The translations under genes were made by a program, and so were the position numbers. A model generated the notes under the pieces. The model ran no database searches, was not told the origin of the DNA, and saw nothing but the letters and a program-made list of their open reading frames with translations. Positions 9,881-20,690 of a stretch of 64,000 nt of DNA are shown piece by piece; the stretch's first letter is position 1, and every line of letters starts with the position of its first letter. The DNA is from Cymbomonas tetramitiformis (Eukaryota; Chlorophyta; Pyramimonadophyceae; Pyramimonadales; Pyramimonadaceae): positions 1 through 64,000 of the forward strand of contig LGRX02034710.1 of NCBI GenBank assembly GCA_001247695.2. Reading direction: 5' to 3'.

Positions 9881-12448
9881 ATGGGGACCGCGCCTCGTTA
9901 CGGACTAGTCTTAGCAATGTTCGGATCCAGTTTTGCACCGGCACTGGCCCTGCTGGTTACTGTTTTCTGGGCTGGTGTTCGCGACACCTTCGACTTCGAC
10001 GACATCTTCGAGTGCCCCTCGCCGCTACACTCTCTTAGCTCCTCTCCGTTGCTGACCATTACCATTTTTCCGCTACCACACCCAACCGCGCGACTGCGTA
10101 CCACCTCCCCTCTGGCTTTTCAGAGAATGGGTATGTTAACCCGGGCGAAGAAGTCCCTGGACAGGGACAGTGACATTGACGCCTCGCTGAGGCTATTAGA
10201 CGGAGTTCGGAACAGTCCGACGGTGCGTACGCCAACTGTTCCGGACCCCGCTCCGAATTCCAACGAAGATGCAGACGTGGCGACCAGGAAGTACTTGCAG
10301 GAGCAGAGCAAGCTGGTTGACGACGTCTACAAAACGCGTCTGCACCGCCAATGGGCCAAGGGTGTCCGAGAGGATGTCCTTGGTGACAAAAAGCACCATT
10401 TCCGCGGTACGGACGACGCTGGCCTCCTCTCCGAGCTGGTGGTGCAGCTGCGTACGGAGTTTCATTCGGCTGGGCTGGAGCTGGCATCCTTTGACCTCGA
10501 CGACCCTCTGGCTCGTGTGGTGACCAAGGTCAACGGCTTGCTCTACGACGTTCTGGCTCTGGTTGTCGAGAAACACAGCAACGCCTACGTCTGGCTGACT
10601 GGCACCGACGCCTCGTCTGACCGTGATGGACGGCGAGCCCTGGTGGACATCATCAAGGGCTGTGTACCTGTGGCTCTACGTGAGTCGCACCAGGAGGAGC
10701 ACGCCGCGTTACGTTATCCCGCAGACACTGACCCGCAGCCCATCTTGGCTCGGGAACAGCGTCTGGTGCGGGATAACAAAGCTACGGACTGGACACCCAC
10801 CGAGGAGACCAGGAAGCTCTCCATGTACAACCGGCTGGACCCGGTGTTTTACACCGCGGTCAAGGTGCGGTATCCTCTCGCGGCCGACCTCGCCCATGTC
10901 TCCTTGGCATCTCTCCGCTCCCTTGTGGTAGAGATCTATCAGGCTTGGGCGCAGACGGGGACGGGGAAAGCGGTTTCGGGCAAGAGCGGCATCTCCGCGC
11001 AGCTCTCCAGCACCGAGTACGGCGCCCTCCTCAACAAGATCAACGAGCTCCAGGATTTGCTGCGGCAACAGCGCGGGACGGAAGCGCCACCGGCGCGGCA
11101 GCAGCGGCAGCAGCCGCAGCGGCAGCAGCGGCAGCAGCAGCAGCGCGGTACGCAGCGGGGGTTCCGTGTCGGCACGCACCCGTTGCCTCCGGTCGGTTTT
11201 GACCGTGACGATCAGAAGGCAAAGCCTTTTTGCGGGAAATGCAAGAAGGCGGGGAAAGGTGAGCAGTACCATTTCTACCGCGACTGTCCGTTGGGCGGGC
11301 GTCAGCATCCCCCGCACTCGGCCGCGGCATTCTGCATTCCCATCGACGAGGAGGACGCGGAGGGGGTGCGTGCATTGGCCATGTGTGCCCTGTTCCAGCA
11401 GGCGGCGGACGATGGGGCCGAGGCTTTTGCCACTGCGGCATCTACGTACGGGCCGCCTGCGGTGCTCTGTGCGGGTGCGGTGGGCGGGATCGACGTGTCC
11501 GCCTACGGCTTCACGGTAGAGCCGCAGCAGCCTGCTGACGAGCCCGCAGGTGACGACATTCATCAGCGGCTGGACGATCTCGCCGCGGAGGTCCATGCCG
11601 CGGCAAACTGCAAGGTGCACTACACCCACGCATCCTTCCCACCACCGGCGGTTCTCGAGCCGCATGCATCGGCTCTGGTGTGCGGCCCCGCGGCAGCGGG
11701 GAACATGCCGGAGGAGCAGGTTCCGGCAGGTGGTGCGGCGGCATCGGCATCCGCCGTGCCGGCCCCTGCTATACCTGTCTCACAGGAGGAGGATGTGAAG
11801 CCCGTGCCGCTTCAATCGGCGCGGGTGACCGCCACGACGGACGGTGAGTTCCCTGGGTTCGTTCAGACTGTCAACCACGCCGCCATCGCGCCGGTTGACC
11901 TCACCGGCTACGACACCGACGACTACGAGGACTTTGCCGACGGCAGCTTCCGGCTGAAGCCGCGAGGTTCGCCTCCGTCGGCCAATCATGCTTCCGGGCC
12001 GCCCGTGGACGAGCAGAGGACCTACGGTTGTGGGAAGCCGCCTTGGGGCTTTCCTGCCACGGTTGGGCCGTGGGGAATTCCTTTCCTCCTTTCCCTCGTT
12101 CTTTGCATCTCGATCATGGGGGTGGCAGCTGTGCCCGATGCTCAGTCGGCTGCGGGATTGCCTTCGCCTGGTGGTGATCTCGATTGGGAGACTCCGTCAA
12201 TTTTCTCCACGAATGAATTTGTTGAATCCGTGATCCCGGCTCAGGGTTTCTTTGTGGCTGACAATGTGCCACCGCTTGAGCCGCCTGAGCCCCCTGACAT
12301 CTTTCAGGATCTTGCTCAGGCAGATTTGAGCTTCGACATGGCCTTCTTCTACGGTGTGGCTCTTCATGAGAGAGGTCCTTGCGGGAACCCTCCTTTCGGG
12401 TCCGACTTGATTGAGACCACAGCTGGCTACTTTGGTGCTGTCGATTGA
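9881..12448 (+). CDS. gag: E1 gag-like polyprotein
   Basis: Open for 855 codons from the first ATG (9881). A second in-frame ATG at 10127 (MGMLTRAKKS) lines up better with the start of the E2 gag (MVTTANRMTRSRVRR) and may be the true start; the preceding part holds a signal-anchor-like stretch (LALLVTVFWAG). An alpha-helical capsid-like region is followed by a Gln-rich run (about 11090-11150), then a zinc motif CGKCKKAGKGEQYHFYRDC (C-X2-C-X9-H-X4-C), an acidic Pro/Ala-rich region, a hydrophobic segment (FLLSLVLCISIMGVAA, around 12080-12130), and a C-terminal motif PPEPPDIFQDLAQADL shared with the fragment at 47003-47830. It would package element RNA. GC content is clearly higher than the surroundings. 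Confidence 0.8.
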   Translation: MGTAPRYGLVLAMFGSSFAPALALLVTVFWAGVRDTFDFDDIFECPSPLHSLSSSPLLTITIFPLPHPTARLRTTSPLAFQRMGMLTRAKKSLDRDSDIDASLRLLDGVRNSPTVRTPTVPDPAPNSNEDADVATRKYLQEQSKLVDDVYKTRLHRQWAKGVREDVLGDKKHHFRGTDDAGLLSELVVQLRTEFHSAGLELASFDLDDPLARVVTKVNGLLYDVLALVVEKHSNAYVWLTGTDASSDRDGRRALVDIIKGCVPVALRESHQEEHAALRYPADTDPQPILAREQRLVRDNKATDWTPTEETRKLSMYNRLDPVFYTAVKVRYPLAADLAHVSLASLRSLVVEIYQAWAQTGTGKAVSGKSGISAQLSSTEYGALLNKINELQDLLRQQRGTEAPPARQQRQQPQRQQRQQQQRGTQRGFRVGTHPLPPVGFDRDDQKAKPFCGKCKKAGKGEQYHFYRDCPLGGRQHPPHSAAAFCIPIDEEDAEGVRALAMCALFQQAADDGAEAFATAASTYGPPAVLCAGAVGGIDVSAYGFTVEPQQPADEPAGDDIHQRLDDLAAEVHAAANCKVHYTHASFPPPAVLEPHASALVCGPAAAGNMPEEQVPAGGAAASASAVPAPAIPVSQEEDVKPVPLQSARVTATTDGEFPGFVQTVNHAAIAPVDLTGYDTDDYEDFADGSFRLKPRGSPPSANHASGPPVDEQRTYGCGKPPWGFPATVGPWGIPFLLSLVLCISIMGVAAVPDAQSAAGLPSPGGDLDWETPSIFSTNEFVESVIPAQGFFVADNVPPLEPPEPPDIFQDLAQADLSFDMAFFYGVALHERGPCGNPPFGSDLIETTAGYFGAVD

Positions 12449-12767
12449 CTTCTTGTTCACTCTGGATGCACACCGACATGGTGGTGTGCGGAACTCCGGT
12501 GACTTCAACAACTTTTATGGTTTATGCTTTTGCTTTTGACATCTACAAGTTACATTCTGGCTTGCTAGCTCGGTGCCTTTCAGTTGTTTAGCGGGTGCAC
12601 AATGCCCGTAGGTTTCTGCACCTGTGCTAGCTAGAGGGTTTCCAATTTGTGTTTCAGAATTGCACAGTTGGATTAGCAGTTAGGTCTGTCAACCTGGCTC
12701 CTGCCCTAACTTATCTTACATTATCTGACTCTCCTAGACAGTCACCACCCACAGTGCTGGGGTGGTG
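12449..12767 (+). other. E1 3' untranslated region with terminal inverted repeat
   Basis: No ORF. The last 25 bases form CACCACCC (12743-12750) / GGGTGGTG (12760-12767), an inverted repeat whose 3' arm is the presumed polypurine tract directly abutting the 3' LTR. Confidence 0.6.
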
Positions 12768-13019
12768 TGCTGAAATCTGTATAGGCAGCCCTGACTGGGA
12801 GTCCCGGTCAGGCCCCTATGACAGACTCCTAGGACCAACACTGGACTGCTGACTGATCTATAGGTTCGTGCTGTGACACACGCTGTGTCACAGGTAGGCT
12901 AGACTCCGAAACCGTCCGAGACCGTTCCGGGTATATCTAGCTTAGGGTTTATTTATCTTATGAGTTTATCCACACAGTTCGGGAGTTTCTGATATCTAGT
13001 GAACTAGGATATTCCAGTA
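12768..13019 (+). repeat. E1 3' LTR
   Basis: 252 bp matching the 5' LTR throughout; followed by the target duplication AACAG (13020-13024). Confidence 0.93.
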
Positions 13020-13588
13020 AACAGTGCTTGAGACATAACGTGTGGTGTAAAGAGTAGTAACGGTTGGAAGGTAAGTTGTCAAAGTCGAATGAATGAGTTT
13101 TGAATCTTAACACTTGTGACGGCATATATATAGGCGATGGCGGTACTAGATACGGCGATTTTGGCACCATATTCATTTTGATTTTTAAAACAACATATTC
13201 ATTGGGTAAAGTTTTGGTGCGAGCCAAGATTGGTTAACAACTTTGGGAATTAGATTTGGCAACTATTTCCACCAACGGCGTCGATTTAAGGACCATGTGA
13301 TAGACCATCACAATCATGGCGGCGATGTTGCCACCGCACATTAATTTTGTTTTTTTAGCATTTTCATTGGAGCGTAGTTTTGGTTAAAGTCGCGATTGGA
13401 TTCACCTTTTAGATGAGATTGGGTAACGCATTTTCCACCAACGGTGTCAATTTAAGGACTATGTGATAGGCCCATTAATGATTTGCATGCCTCGAAAACC
13501 TACATGTTATTATTGTCCAAATTACAGGTGTCTTTCGGGTTGACTAGATAGGGGAGGTAACCGCTGGGGGGGCTCCGCCCCCTCCCCT

Positions 13589-15700
13589 CTGAATTATATT
13601 ATTAACGCGTCATACAGTGACACAGTTCTCTATTAATGGTTTGTATTGAGTAGCAGCCGGCAGAAATGCTATAAAACGAATGATTAGGCTACTACTTTTA
13701 TGTCCCGATCCGCCAACGATCGACCTTTGGTCTTAAAATAGAAATATAGTGATTACTGTTTTTAACGATGCCACAATGCATCCATATAAATATGGACATC
13801 TAAATTGGGGCAGAAGCAAAGGATTTCTATGCCACGTGTATGGATAGCATTCACTGTTTCTGAATTCACTTATATAAATCTCGATCCATTTTGTTGCGCA
13901 ATATCTATTTATAAGATCGCTTTCGGCGTAAGGGTTATTGACAGCACACTGTTCAATGGTCACAACGGCCTTGTTCACTGTTCACGAAACTTGAACGACT
14001 TGAGCGTAACGTTGCGTGCTTTTTGATATAAATCAAATAATCAATTTATTCCTGTTTATATTTTTTACATTTTATAGATTACACTGGGGCTAATATGCAT
14101 ACAGCATACACTGTGTCGTGTACAGTACAGCCTACGATATGGGCCTCAATATTTGCACTGTTAACGCGCTGAATTTTTCCCCATTTTTTCAAAAGAGGGG
14201 GAATCTTCGATTTCATCTCCGACTTTTTCCCCAATAATATGGATACAGCATACAGTGACACACTTCTCTATTTACGGTTTGTATTGAGTAGCAGCCGGCA
14301 GAAATGCTATAAAACGAATGATTAGGCTACTACTTTTATGTCCCGTTCCGCCAACGATCGACCTTTGGTCTTAAAATAGAAATATAGTGATTACTGTTTT
14401 TAACGATGCCACAATGCATCCATATAAATATGGAAATCCAAGTTGGAGCAGAAGCAAAGGATTTCTATGCCACGTGTATGGATAGCATTCATTGTTTCTG
14501 AATTCACGTTATATAAATCTCGGCCCATTTTGTTCCTCATATCTATTTACAACATCGCTTCCGGCGTAAGGGTTACAGACCGCACACTGTTCACTGGTCA
14601 CAACGGCATTGTTCACTGTTCACGACACTTGAACGACTTGAGCGTAACGTTGCGTGCTTTTTGATATAAATCAAATAATCAATTTATTCCTGTTTATATT
14701 TTTCATTATCCACTGATGACCTGAATTATATTATTGACGAAGTGGGAAGTGATTTGTAAAGTATGTGCTGTGTCACGTAGTCACATGGCTGACACAATGG
14801 CTTCAATTCATATAATATGGATACAGCATACGTAGTACAGCCTACGATTTGGGCGTCAATTTTTGCACTGTTAAAAACGAACTAAAAACGCACTGTTAAA
14901 AGGGCTGAATTTTCTGAATCCGTTCAAGCAATCCTGGAATTGCCATGAATGAGGACCTAATTTATATATGCATTTGATACACAATGGCTTCAATTCATAT
15001 AATATGGATACAGCATACGTAGTACAGCCTACGATTTGGGCGTCAATTTTTGCACTGTTAAGAACGAACTAAAACGCACTGTTAAGAGGGCTGAATTTTC
15101 TGAATCCGTTCAAGCAATTCTGGAATTGCCATGAATGAGGACCTAATTTATATATGCATTTGATACACAATGGCTTCAATTCATATAATATGGATACAGC
15201 ATACGTAGTACAGCCTACGATTTGGGCGTCAATTTTTGCACTGTTAAGAACGAACTAAAAACGCACTGTTAAGAGGGCTGAATTTTTTCCCGATTTTTCA
15301 AAAGAGGGGGAATCTTCGATTTCATCTCCGATTTTTTCCCCAATACACTACACTTGGGCTTCAATTGATGTAATATGGATACAGCATACAATGTGTCGTG
15401 TACAGCCTACGATTTGGGCGTCAATTTTTGCACTGTTAAAAGGGCTGAATTTCATCCGTCCTTGCAAGCATTTCTGGGAATTTGCATGAGTGAAGACCTA
15501 ATTTATATATGCAAAATCATTTTAAGAATTATATACACTACACTTGGGCTTCAATTGATGTAATATGGATACATCATACAATGTGTCGTGTACAGCCTAC
15601 GATTTGGGCGTCAATTTTTGCACTGTTAAAAGGGCTGAATTTTTTCCCGATTTTTCAAAAGAGGGGGAATCTTCGATTTCATCTCCGATTTTTTCCCCAA
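13589..15700 (+). repeat. dispersed repeat block X, copy 3, with amplified subrepeats
   Basis: Contains two partial copies of the block X core (13605-14080 and 14235-14735) and then five units of the 'cttcaattcata' repeat (about 14800, 14980, 15170, 15358, 15548), period roughly 180 bp. Three modules of the form AAGAGGGGGAATCTTC...TTTTTTCCCC (around 14190, 15300, 15660) end units. Non-coding throughout. Confidence 0.75.
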
Positions 15701-15738
15701 TACGCAATAGAGACTTTCTTGCAAAAGTTAGTTCGCCT

Positions 15739-15842
15739 GTTCTGAACTTTTCCTGGCTGATGCTGACGCCAAAGATGCCGAATTTTCGGTGCCACGTCAG
15801 TCTGGGCCAGGAAAAGTTCAGAACTGCCAAGAATTCTTGGCA
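15739..15842. repeat. long inverted repeat plus palindrome
   Basis: A perfect 19-nt inverted repeat (GTTCTGAACTTTTCCTGGC at 15739-15757 against 15806-15824) with a 48-nt loop, followed at once by the 18-nt palindrome TGCCAAGAATTCTTGGCA (15825-15842). Could form a strong RNA or cruciform structure. No gene. Confidence 0.75.
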
Positions 15843-15862
15843 AAGTTTGCTCGGCAGGACCT

Positions 15863-16070
15863 CGAAATCGTCCCAACTCGGGAAAAGTGAAGTTGAACTT
15901 TTCCTGTTCCGTCATGACCGCTCGCATGACGTCAGCAGAAATATTCCTGAACGTGAAGGGAAGGGTTATACGCGCTGGAACTGGAACGTGGTTTCCGTCT
16001 CAGTCCCGGTCAAATCGTCTTGCATCGTCTCGCGTGTCATCGTGAATTTAATTTCCAGGATTCTTAAAAC
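15863..16070 (+). repeat. dispersed repeat Y, copy 1
   Basis: From CGAAATCGTCCCAACTCGGG to TTTCCAGGATTCTTAAAA. It recurs at 38814-39038 and, interrupted by E2, at 34851-38268. Non-coding. Confidence 0.75.
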
Positions 16071-16147
16071 GGGTACTGTGACACTGTGACACAGGAGCGG
16101 AGACGGGAGGGTCCAAAGCACCGCGCCTTCATAAATTTTTTAAAACT

Positions 16148-16280
16148 AAAGCGAGCGCGAGCGTGAGCGCGAGCGTGAGCGCGAGCGTGAGCGCGAGCGT
16201 GAGCGCGAGCGTGAGCGGAGCGGGGGCGGAGTCCCCGCGACGCGAAGCGGGAGCGACGCGACGAGCGGGCTTCGCTGTTT
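16148..16280. repeat. GAGCGTGAGC microsatellite and GC-rich hairpin repeat
   Basis: About six tandem units of a 12-bp GAGCGTGAGCGC-type repeat run into GAGCGGAGCGGGGGCGGAG, then CCCCGCGACGCGAAGCGGG. Near-identical GC-rich palindromic modules recur at 34575-34640 and 50646-50712. ORFs in this zone (Ala/Arg/Ser repeats) are by-products. Confidence 0.75.
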
Positions 16281-16981
16281 ATATAAGGATGTTCGCACCT
16301 TCGGTGCGTCGGCTGGGAGCGCATGCATGCGAGCAGCGTTTATGATTTATATACTTTATATACACGCGAAGGAAGGCGGGGATCTTCCTTCATAGAACGT
16401 GACTGGCGATGACGGGCCGTGACGATGACGTGACATGCACCACACCGTCCGTGACTTGTATATAAAAAAGTGAAAGTCAAACTTGGTCACTCCGATACAG
16501 TATTTAATCAATAAATTCTACGCATATGCAGCGACTATATAAAAGTGGATATATTGGGGAAAAATCTTTAGATTGTCCCCCTCTTTGAAAAAGTCTGTTT
16601 TATGACGTCACGCTTTTGTGTATAAATTTTTAGAGGTTTGATTTCGCAAAAACCAGCTATTACAGAACGAACATTGCTTTGCGTCACGCTCTTTTGGGTG
16701 ACGTATTAGTGTAGTAGTTTACAGCCTAGCTTTGGGAGACGTATAGTGTAGTAGTTTACAGCACAGCCTAGCTTTGGGAGACGTATAGTGTAGTAGTTTA
16801 TAGCCTAGCTTTGCGTGACGCTCTTTTGCGTGACGCTCTTTTGCGTGACGCTGGTGGATGAAATCAATTTGCGTCGTTGAGATGAAAGCTGCAAACAAAA
16901 TTTCAATCGCAGATATGTTTGTATATATATTTACATATATTTATAAATATATCGACAGAATGTCGTCTGAATAATTAATAT
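16281..16981. other. non-coding spacer left of element D3
   Basis: Contains short tandem motifs: TTTGCGTGACGCTCTT-like repeats (16675-16860) and three repeats of an 'agcctagctttgggagacg' type unit (16720-16815). At 16545-16630 lies the reverse complement of the module found at 33566-33700. No gene seen. Confidence 0.55.
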
Positions 16982-17513
16982 TATAGGGGGTACGTGAACG
17001 TACAGGTGGGGAAAAATCCAAATTCCTCAATTCTAAATTTTGCATTGTTACCGTCAAATTGTGAGTGAACGCAGAGGTGCAAAAGGAATGTTGTGAAGTA
17101 TTGAATAACAAATGTTTAGAAAAGCAAGTGGCATCGGCAATGAACACAAGGGTATTAATTGGGATACTTACGGAATCAAGATATTGCTATGTTGTCCAAC
17201 CATATTGACAACTGTTAATATAAAGGTCAGGGTGAATATAATTTGGAAGCATAATTGGAATGTAATGTGTTTAATTAAAGCAAAGTACCAAACAAAGGAA
17301 TAGTATATTTGTAATCTCAAATTTAAGGGCACATTAACAATAACAAGCAAGATAAATAGTTGGCACATTTGAAGCATTTACCAATTGGCATATTTAATGT
17401 CAAGGCTAGGATTTGGAAATTTGGGGTATTATTAAGAAAATACTTTGGTAAGATTTGAGGGTTGGCAATGCAGCTAAACTAAAATGTTATCTATTTACTA
17501 CAACTACAGGTCA

Positions 17514-20417
17514 TTAAGATATCGAATGCAGGATTCCTCCGTTGACACCCTTTTCTCGCAACTTCTGGAGAGCGGGAGGAATGTTTGTTTGAAGATGTGG
17601 GAACTCCTGGATCTTTGCATTCAATGATGTGATAGCAAGTCTTCTGACCCTCAACTCTTCAAGACGAAGTGATTTCAGGAAGTTATCCTTATCGATTGCA
17701 TGTCCTCCGAAGTGAGGTCCAAAGAGAGGATTGTTGTGTTTGTCAGTACGAAACGACTTGAAAAAAGGCAGTGCACTACTGCTAGGTATGCCTGACATGT
17801 TTGAACCTGCCAATCGGTATGATACAATCTGATTTTGTAGGATGTGAGTGAGGTTGCCATCCCTCCAGATTACAGCATACAATTCCTCGTCGTCGACACG
17901 CTTGAGGTCAAGACTATCTCTGAGGGCTCTGGCTTTCTGAATTGTTGAAAGCTTAGAGAACGGTATGACCACACCAAAAGCCGGAATGTCTCTGGCGCCA
18001 CCTGTAAACCAAAGGAGCAAAATAGAAGGATATCAAGGTGACATGGTTAATGTGATGTCAAGGATGGGAATTATTAGATGGACACAAATCACAAATCAAA
18101 AATAACAAACTCACCTTCGGAGAAAAACATGCGAATCGTTTGCCCTTCATAACCGACTGGAATTGGGTGCCCAGCTGGGTTTTGCGAAGTGTGAGGATGT
18201 TGAGCAAGTAGAGTTTCAATCTCTTTTGGTGTATGGTACCTGTTGACGGATGAATGAGATAAGTGATTGCATATTAATAAATACAAAACTAGGCGAATGA
18301 TAATAGCTAAGAGAAATTTACCTTAAGGGTCCAACGCCAATGTCCTTCTTGAGGAATAATGACATCGGTCTAGGTTTTTTGGCCAATCTCATAGGAATAG
18401 ATGGTTTGCCAAGTCTTCGATGTTCTTTATTCTTTGCTGAATTTGCAATTTTTTGCAGTGGAAGAGCAAACTGGTGTTGATCGCAACCGTGTTTTTCATG
18501 ATATGGAAGAGGTAGCACCTGAAAGCAAAAAATGGTCAAGATTGAGTTTGATGAACAATGTGAAAAAGAAACACAAGGCAATTTGGAATAATATGTTAGT
18601 GAGCATACCTCGCCCGCAATGGTTGGTGGCTTCACCCCCAGCAAGTCAGGATGGATATTGATGTTGAATGAGGTGCATGTTTTTGACTCCTTCAAGCCAT
18701 CTACCAACACCAAAGTCCCCAAAGCTCGATATGAAGTATTAGTTCTTGCAGAGCTTCGTGCAAAGGGCTTGTTAAAACCCTCAGGTGCAAACGGATTGCC
18801 ATCAGCAATAGACGCGCTGACAATAGCCAATTCTGTTGCAATGAGTTGTCGATGTGCAGCAAGTGCAAGGAGACGGACATCTACTGAAGCCACTTCATTG
18901 GCCATCCGAGTGTTGTTGTTACCAGCTCTGCAAGCGCGTGATGTCGTGTTTAAGCACTCAACAGCATGCCTTGGTCCAGCACCTGTCGACCTCCCCAAAC
19001 AAAATTAAACATGTCGACCTCCCCAAACAAAATTAAACAACAGCTGTATGGATGGGGTATTAGTCAATATAGTCTTCAATGTAACCATCCAAGAATTGAA
19101 AAATTATTCACATTGCAGGGACATGAATCAGGAGTGCATTTGAAGCCAAGCCTGAAACAACTTACCAGGGAATGCTCTGTTGAGTGTTTTCTCATGCCCA
19201 AGTAGTTCCAACAAGGTCATGTCAGCAAAGGTATCATCGTATGAGATGGTCGAGTCTTCGTTTTGAGTAAGTCCGATTAGCATACACACGTGGTCCACTG
19301 GACTTGTGAGTGGATCCAGTCGAACTGGCCAGAGGTTTTTTACTGTGCACTCTTCTTGGTTGTCCTTGGTGTCCCATATTCTCAGGTTAGCCTCATTATC
19401 CCAGAGAAGTACCTGTGAAGTGTGAAGTCAAATTGTTGAATGAGTGGCAAATCAGTTGTTATTTGATTATATTAAGCCGAGTATTATATGGAAGGTGATT
19501 AGAACATGGTCAACAGCTGTAATGAACATGGTATGACACATGTTGGTCCAACGATATTAATACTCTTAGAGTATATCACAGGTCGTCTAGCTGAATGCAT
19601 GAAACAGTCAATGCATGACAATAAACACGGTTAGTGTAGACACGTGGAATGATTGGTGGGCACATCGATTGTCATGCATGAGTGCAAAACGACTACCAAC
19701 CTGACTCAGTGGGTTGTGTTAGGAGTGAGTGTTGAGTTATTAAACTACAACTCACCTTGAGAGGGCGCTCCTGCCAACTTTCATATGGCACAATTAATGG
19801 TTCATCAAATTTTCGTACATTTATTCGTACATTAAGAGTGTCAGAGGCGCGGGTGCTTGCGAAGCAAATAATCCCACTGCCGTCTACGAAATTGATACTG
19901 TAAACAGCTCTGGTGGTTTCAGGATCTGTACACAACAATACAAAACATTAGTTTATTCGATGATGATAGTGACAAACTTGAATTTGAAATCAAGGACGTG
20001 ATTGAAGTTACCTTGTGCGTTGTAAAATGGATATACATTCTTCATGGCGTACTCGACATTTGGATGGTAGGTTAAATGGCCAGATGTGCCAAGTCCAAGT
20101 AGCAGTACCCTTGAATCCAGAGTAATATCGGACCACGTTTGACGTGGTGGTGTATCGTTGTGCGCTATCAAAAGACCAAGTTTCTTCCCAAGAATTTGAG
20201 TAGAGGACATGTACACAGGATTTGCCTTCACCCATTCGTTGAGGAGATTGAACTCAGTGACGAGACAAGGACCTCCCTTCCTTATCTTTCCTTTGGTGGA
20301 TATTGTCGCTCGATCGCCAAGGGCCTGGAAGTTCAGGATACGTACGTTGGCCTTGGTCACCAAAAGTGGGTCTAAGACATTTAAAGCTTGGGCTAGTATC
20401 TCTGACCACTCAGGCAT
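17514..20417 (-). CDS. gene A3: unknown 668-aa protein, 7 exons
   Basis: Exons (minus) 20417-20012, 19925-19756, 19412-19166, 18982-18609, 18518-18322, 18239-18115, 18001-17514. All introns are GT-AG with phases that join without a stop, giving 668 aa from MPEWSEILAQ to GGILHSIS. I do not recognise the family. Visible features: a beta-rich N-terminal half (RVLLLGLGTSGHLTY; VYSINFVDGSGIICF; RIWDTKD), a central helical part with AAHRQLIATELAIVSASIAD, a basic stretch (RLAKKPRPMSLFLKK), and a C-terminal domain with GGHAIDKDNF conserved in A1, A2 and the 31-kb remnant. The intact frames across seven exons suggest recent selection. It lies downstream of the helicase-USP gene in the same element and on the same strand. 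Role unknown; an element-mobility partner is only an inference. Confidence 0.75.
18985..19040 (-). repeat. 28-bp duplication at a splice acceptor
   Basis: Two adjacent copies of a 28-bp unit beginning GTCGACCTCCCCAAAC, at 18985-19012 and 19013-19040, at the 3' end of gene A3 intron 3. On the minus strand each provides a pyrimidine/T-rich tract, but only the inner copy ends in CAG, so the acceptor is unambiguous. Confidence 0.8.
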
Positions 20418-20690
20418 TATCAGCACTCAACGTTGACAAGGATACTGCACACCATAAAGCACAATGACAAAATTAGCAGGTTGTAAATAAATGATAAAAT
20501 TCAAGTGAACATATTGGTAATAATATTAATGGTAATTTAGTTGAATTCACTCACCTATAAGATAATGGGCTTCAAATTATTGAATGAATTGCGGCATTTT
20601 TCCGGCAAGTCATCATTCCACCATCGTTGATCCCGATAAGCGAGGACATGTTATCTAGTAGGGTTTGGTGAGCCCTACTGATCACAAGAC
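20418..20690. other. upstream region of gene A3
   Basis: A+T-rich, no ORF. The likely promoter or 5' leader of A3 lies here between the first exon and the satellite. No specific motif recognised. Confidence 0.4.

Larger units (their letters stand above)
9476..13019 (+). mobile_element. E1: gag-only LTR retrotransposon (TR-GAG type), complete
   Basis: Two 252-bp direct repeats flank a 3.04-kb interior holding a single gag-like ORF. No protease, reverse transcriptase, RNase H or integrase is present, so it depends on an autonomous partner. LTRs start TGCTG and I see no difference between them; 5-bp target duplication AACAG. The 5' LTR is followed directly by GGTCGTGGCCCC (possible primer site, although not the usual TGG start). 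The 3' LTR is preceded by GGGTGGTG, the likely polypurine tract. Insertion appears very recent. Confidence 0.92.
8654..13036 (-). pseudogene. gene B2: OB-fold/RPA-like gene disrupted by E1
   Basis: Exon 2 (9151-8654) and most of exon 1 (9475-9251) are nearly identical to B1, with a two-codon insertion (GEDDTDAAEE against GEDDAAEE). LTR element E1 is inserted after the fourth codon. The ATG and the codons for MSQA lie at 13036-13025, beyond the retroelement, and the target AACAG is duplicated at 9471-9475 and 13020-13024. B1 at 5880-5902 shows the uninterrupted site. The splice donor (CTG|GTAAGT) and acceptor (GCAG|ATG) are unchanged, so the gene was probably functional until the insertion. 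Confidence 0.8.
7312..13588 (-). mobile_element. element D2: derivative carrying A2 and B2, split by LTR element E1
   Basis: Same left terminus as D1 (7312) and same type of right end: GGGGGGGC/GCCCCC hairpin at about 13566-13581, then the ATTATATTATTAACGC flank. Minus-strand order is B2 then A2. A 3.55-kb LTR element (E1, 9476-13019) sits in B2 exon 1. 7350-7902 is A+T-rich non-coding sequence as in D1. Confidence 0.65.

Noticed and set aside
10059..11990. Antisense ORFs of up to 318 codons over the E1 gag
   Set aside because: Shadows of a GC-rich coding strand; Arg/Leu/Pro-rich with no motif.
9476..13019. Autonomous Ty1/copia or Ty3/gypsy element
   Set aside because: No protease, reverse transcriptase, RNase H or integrase motif is found in any frame of the 3-kb interior; same for E2-E4.
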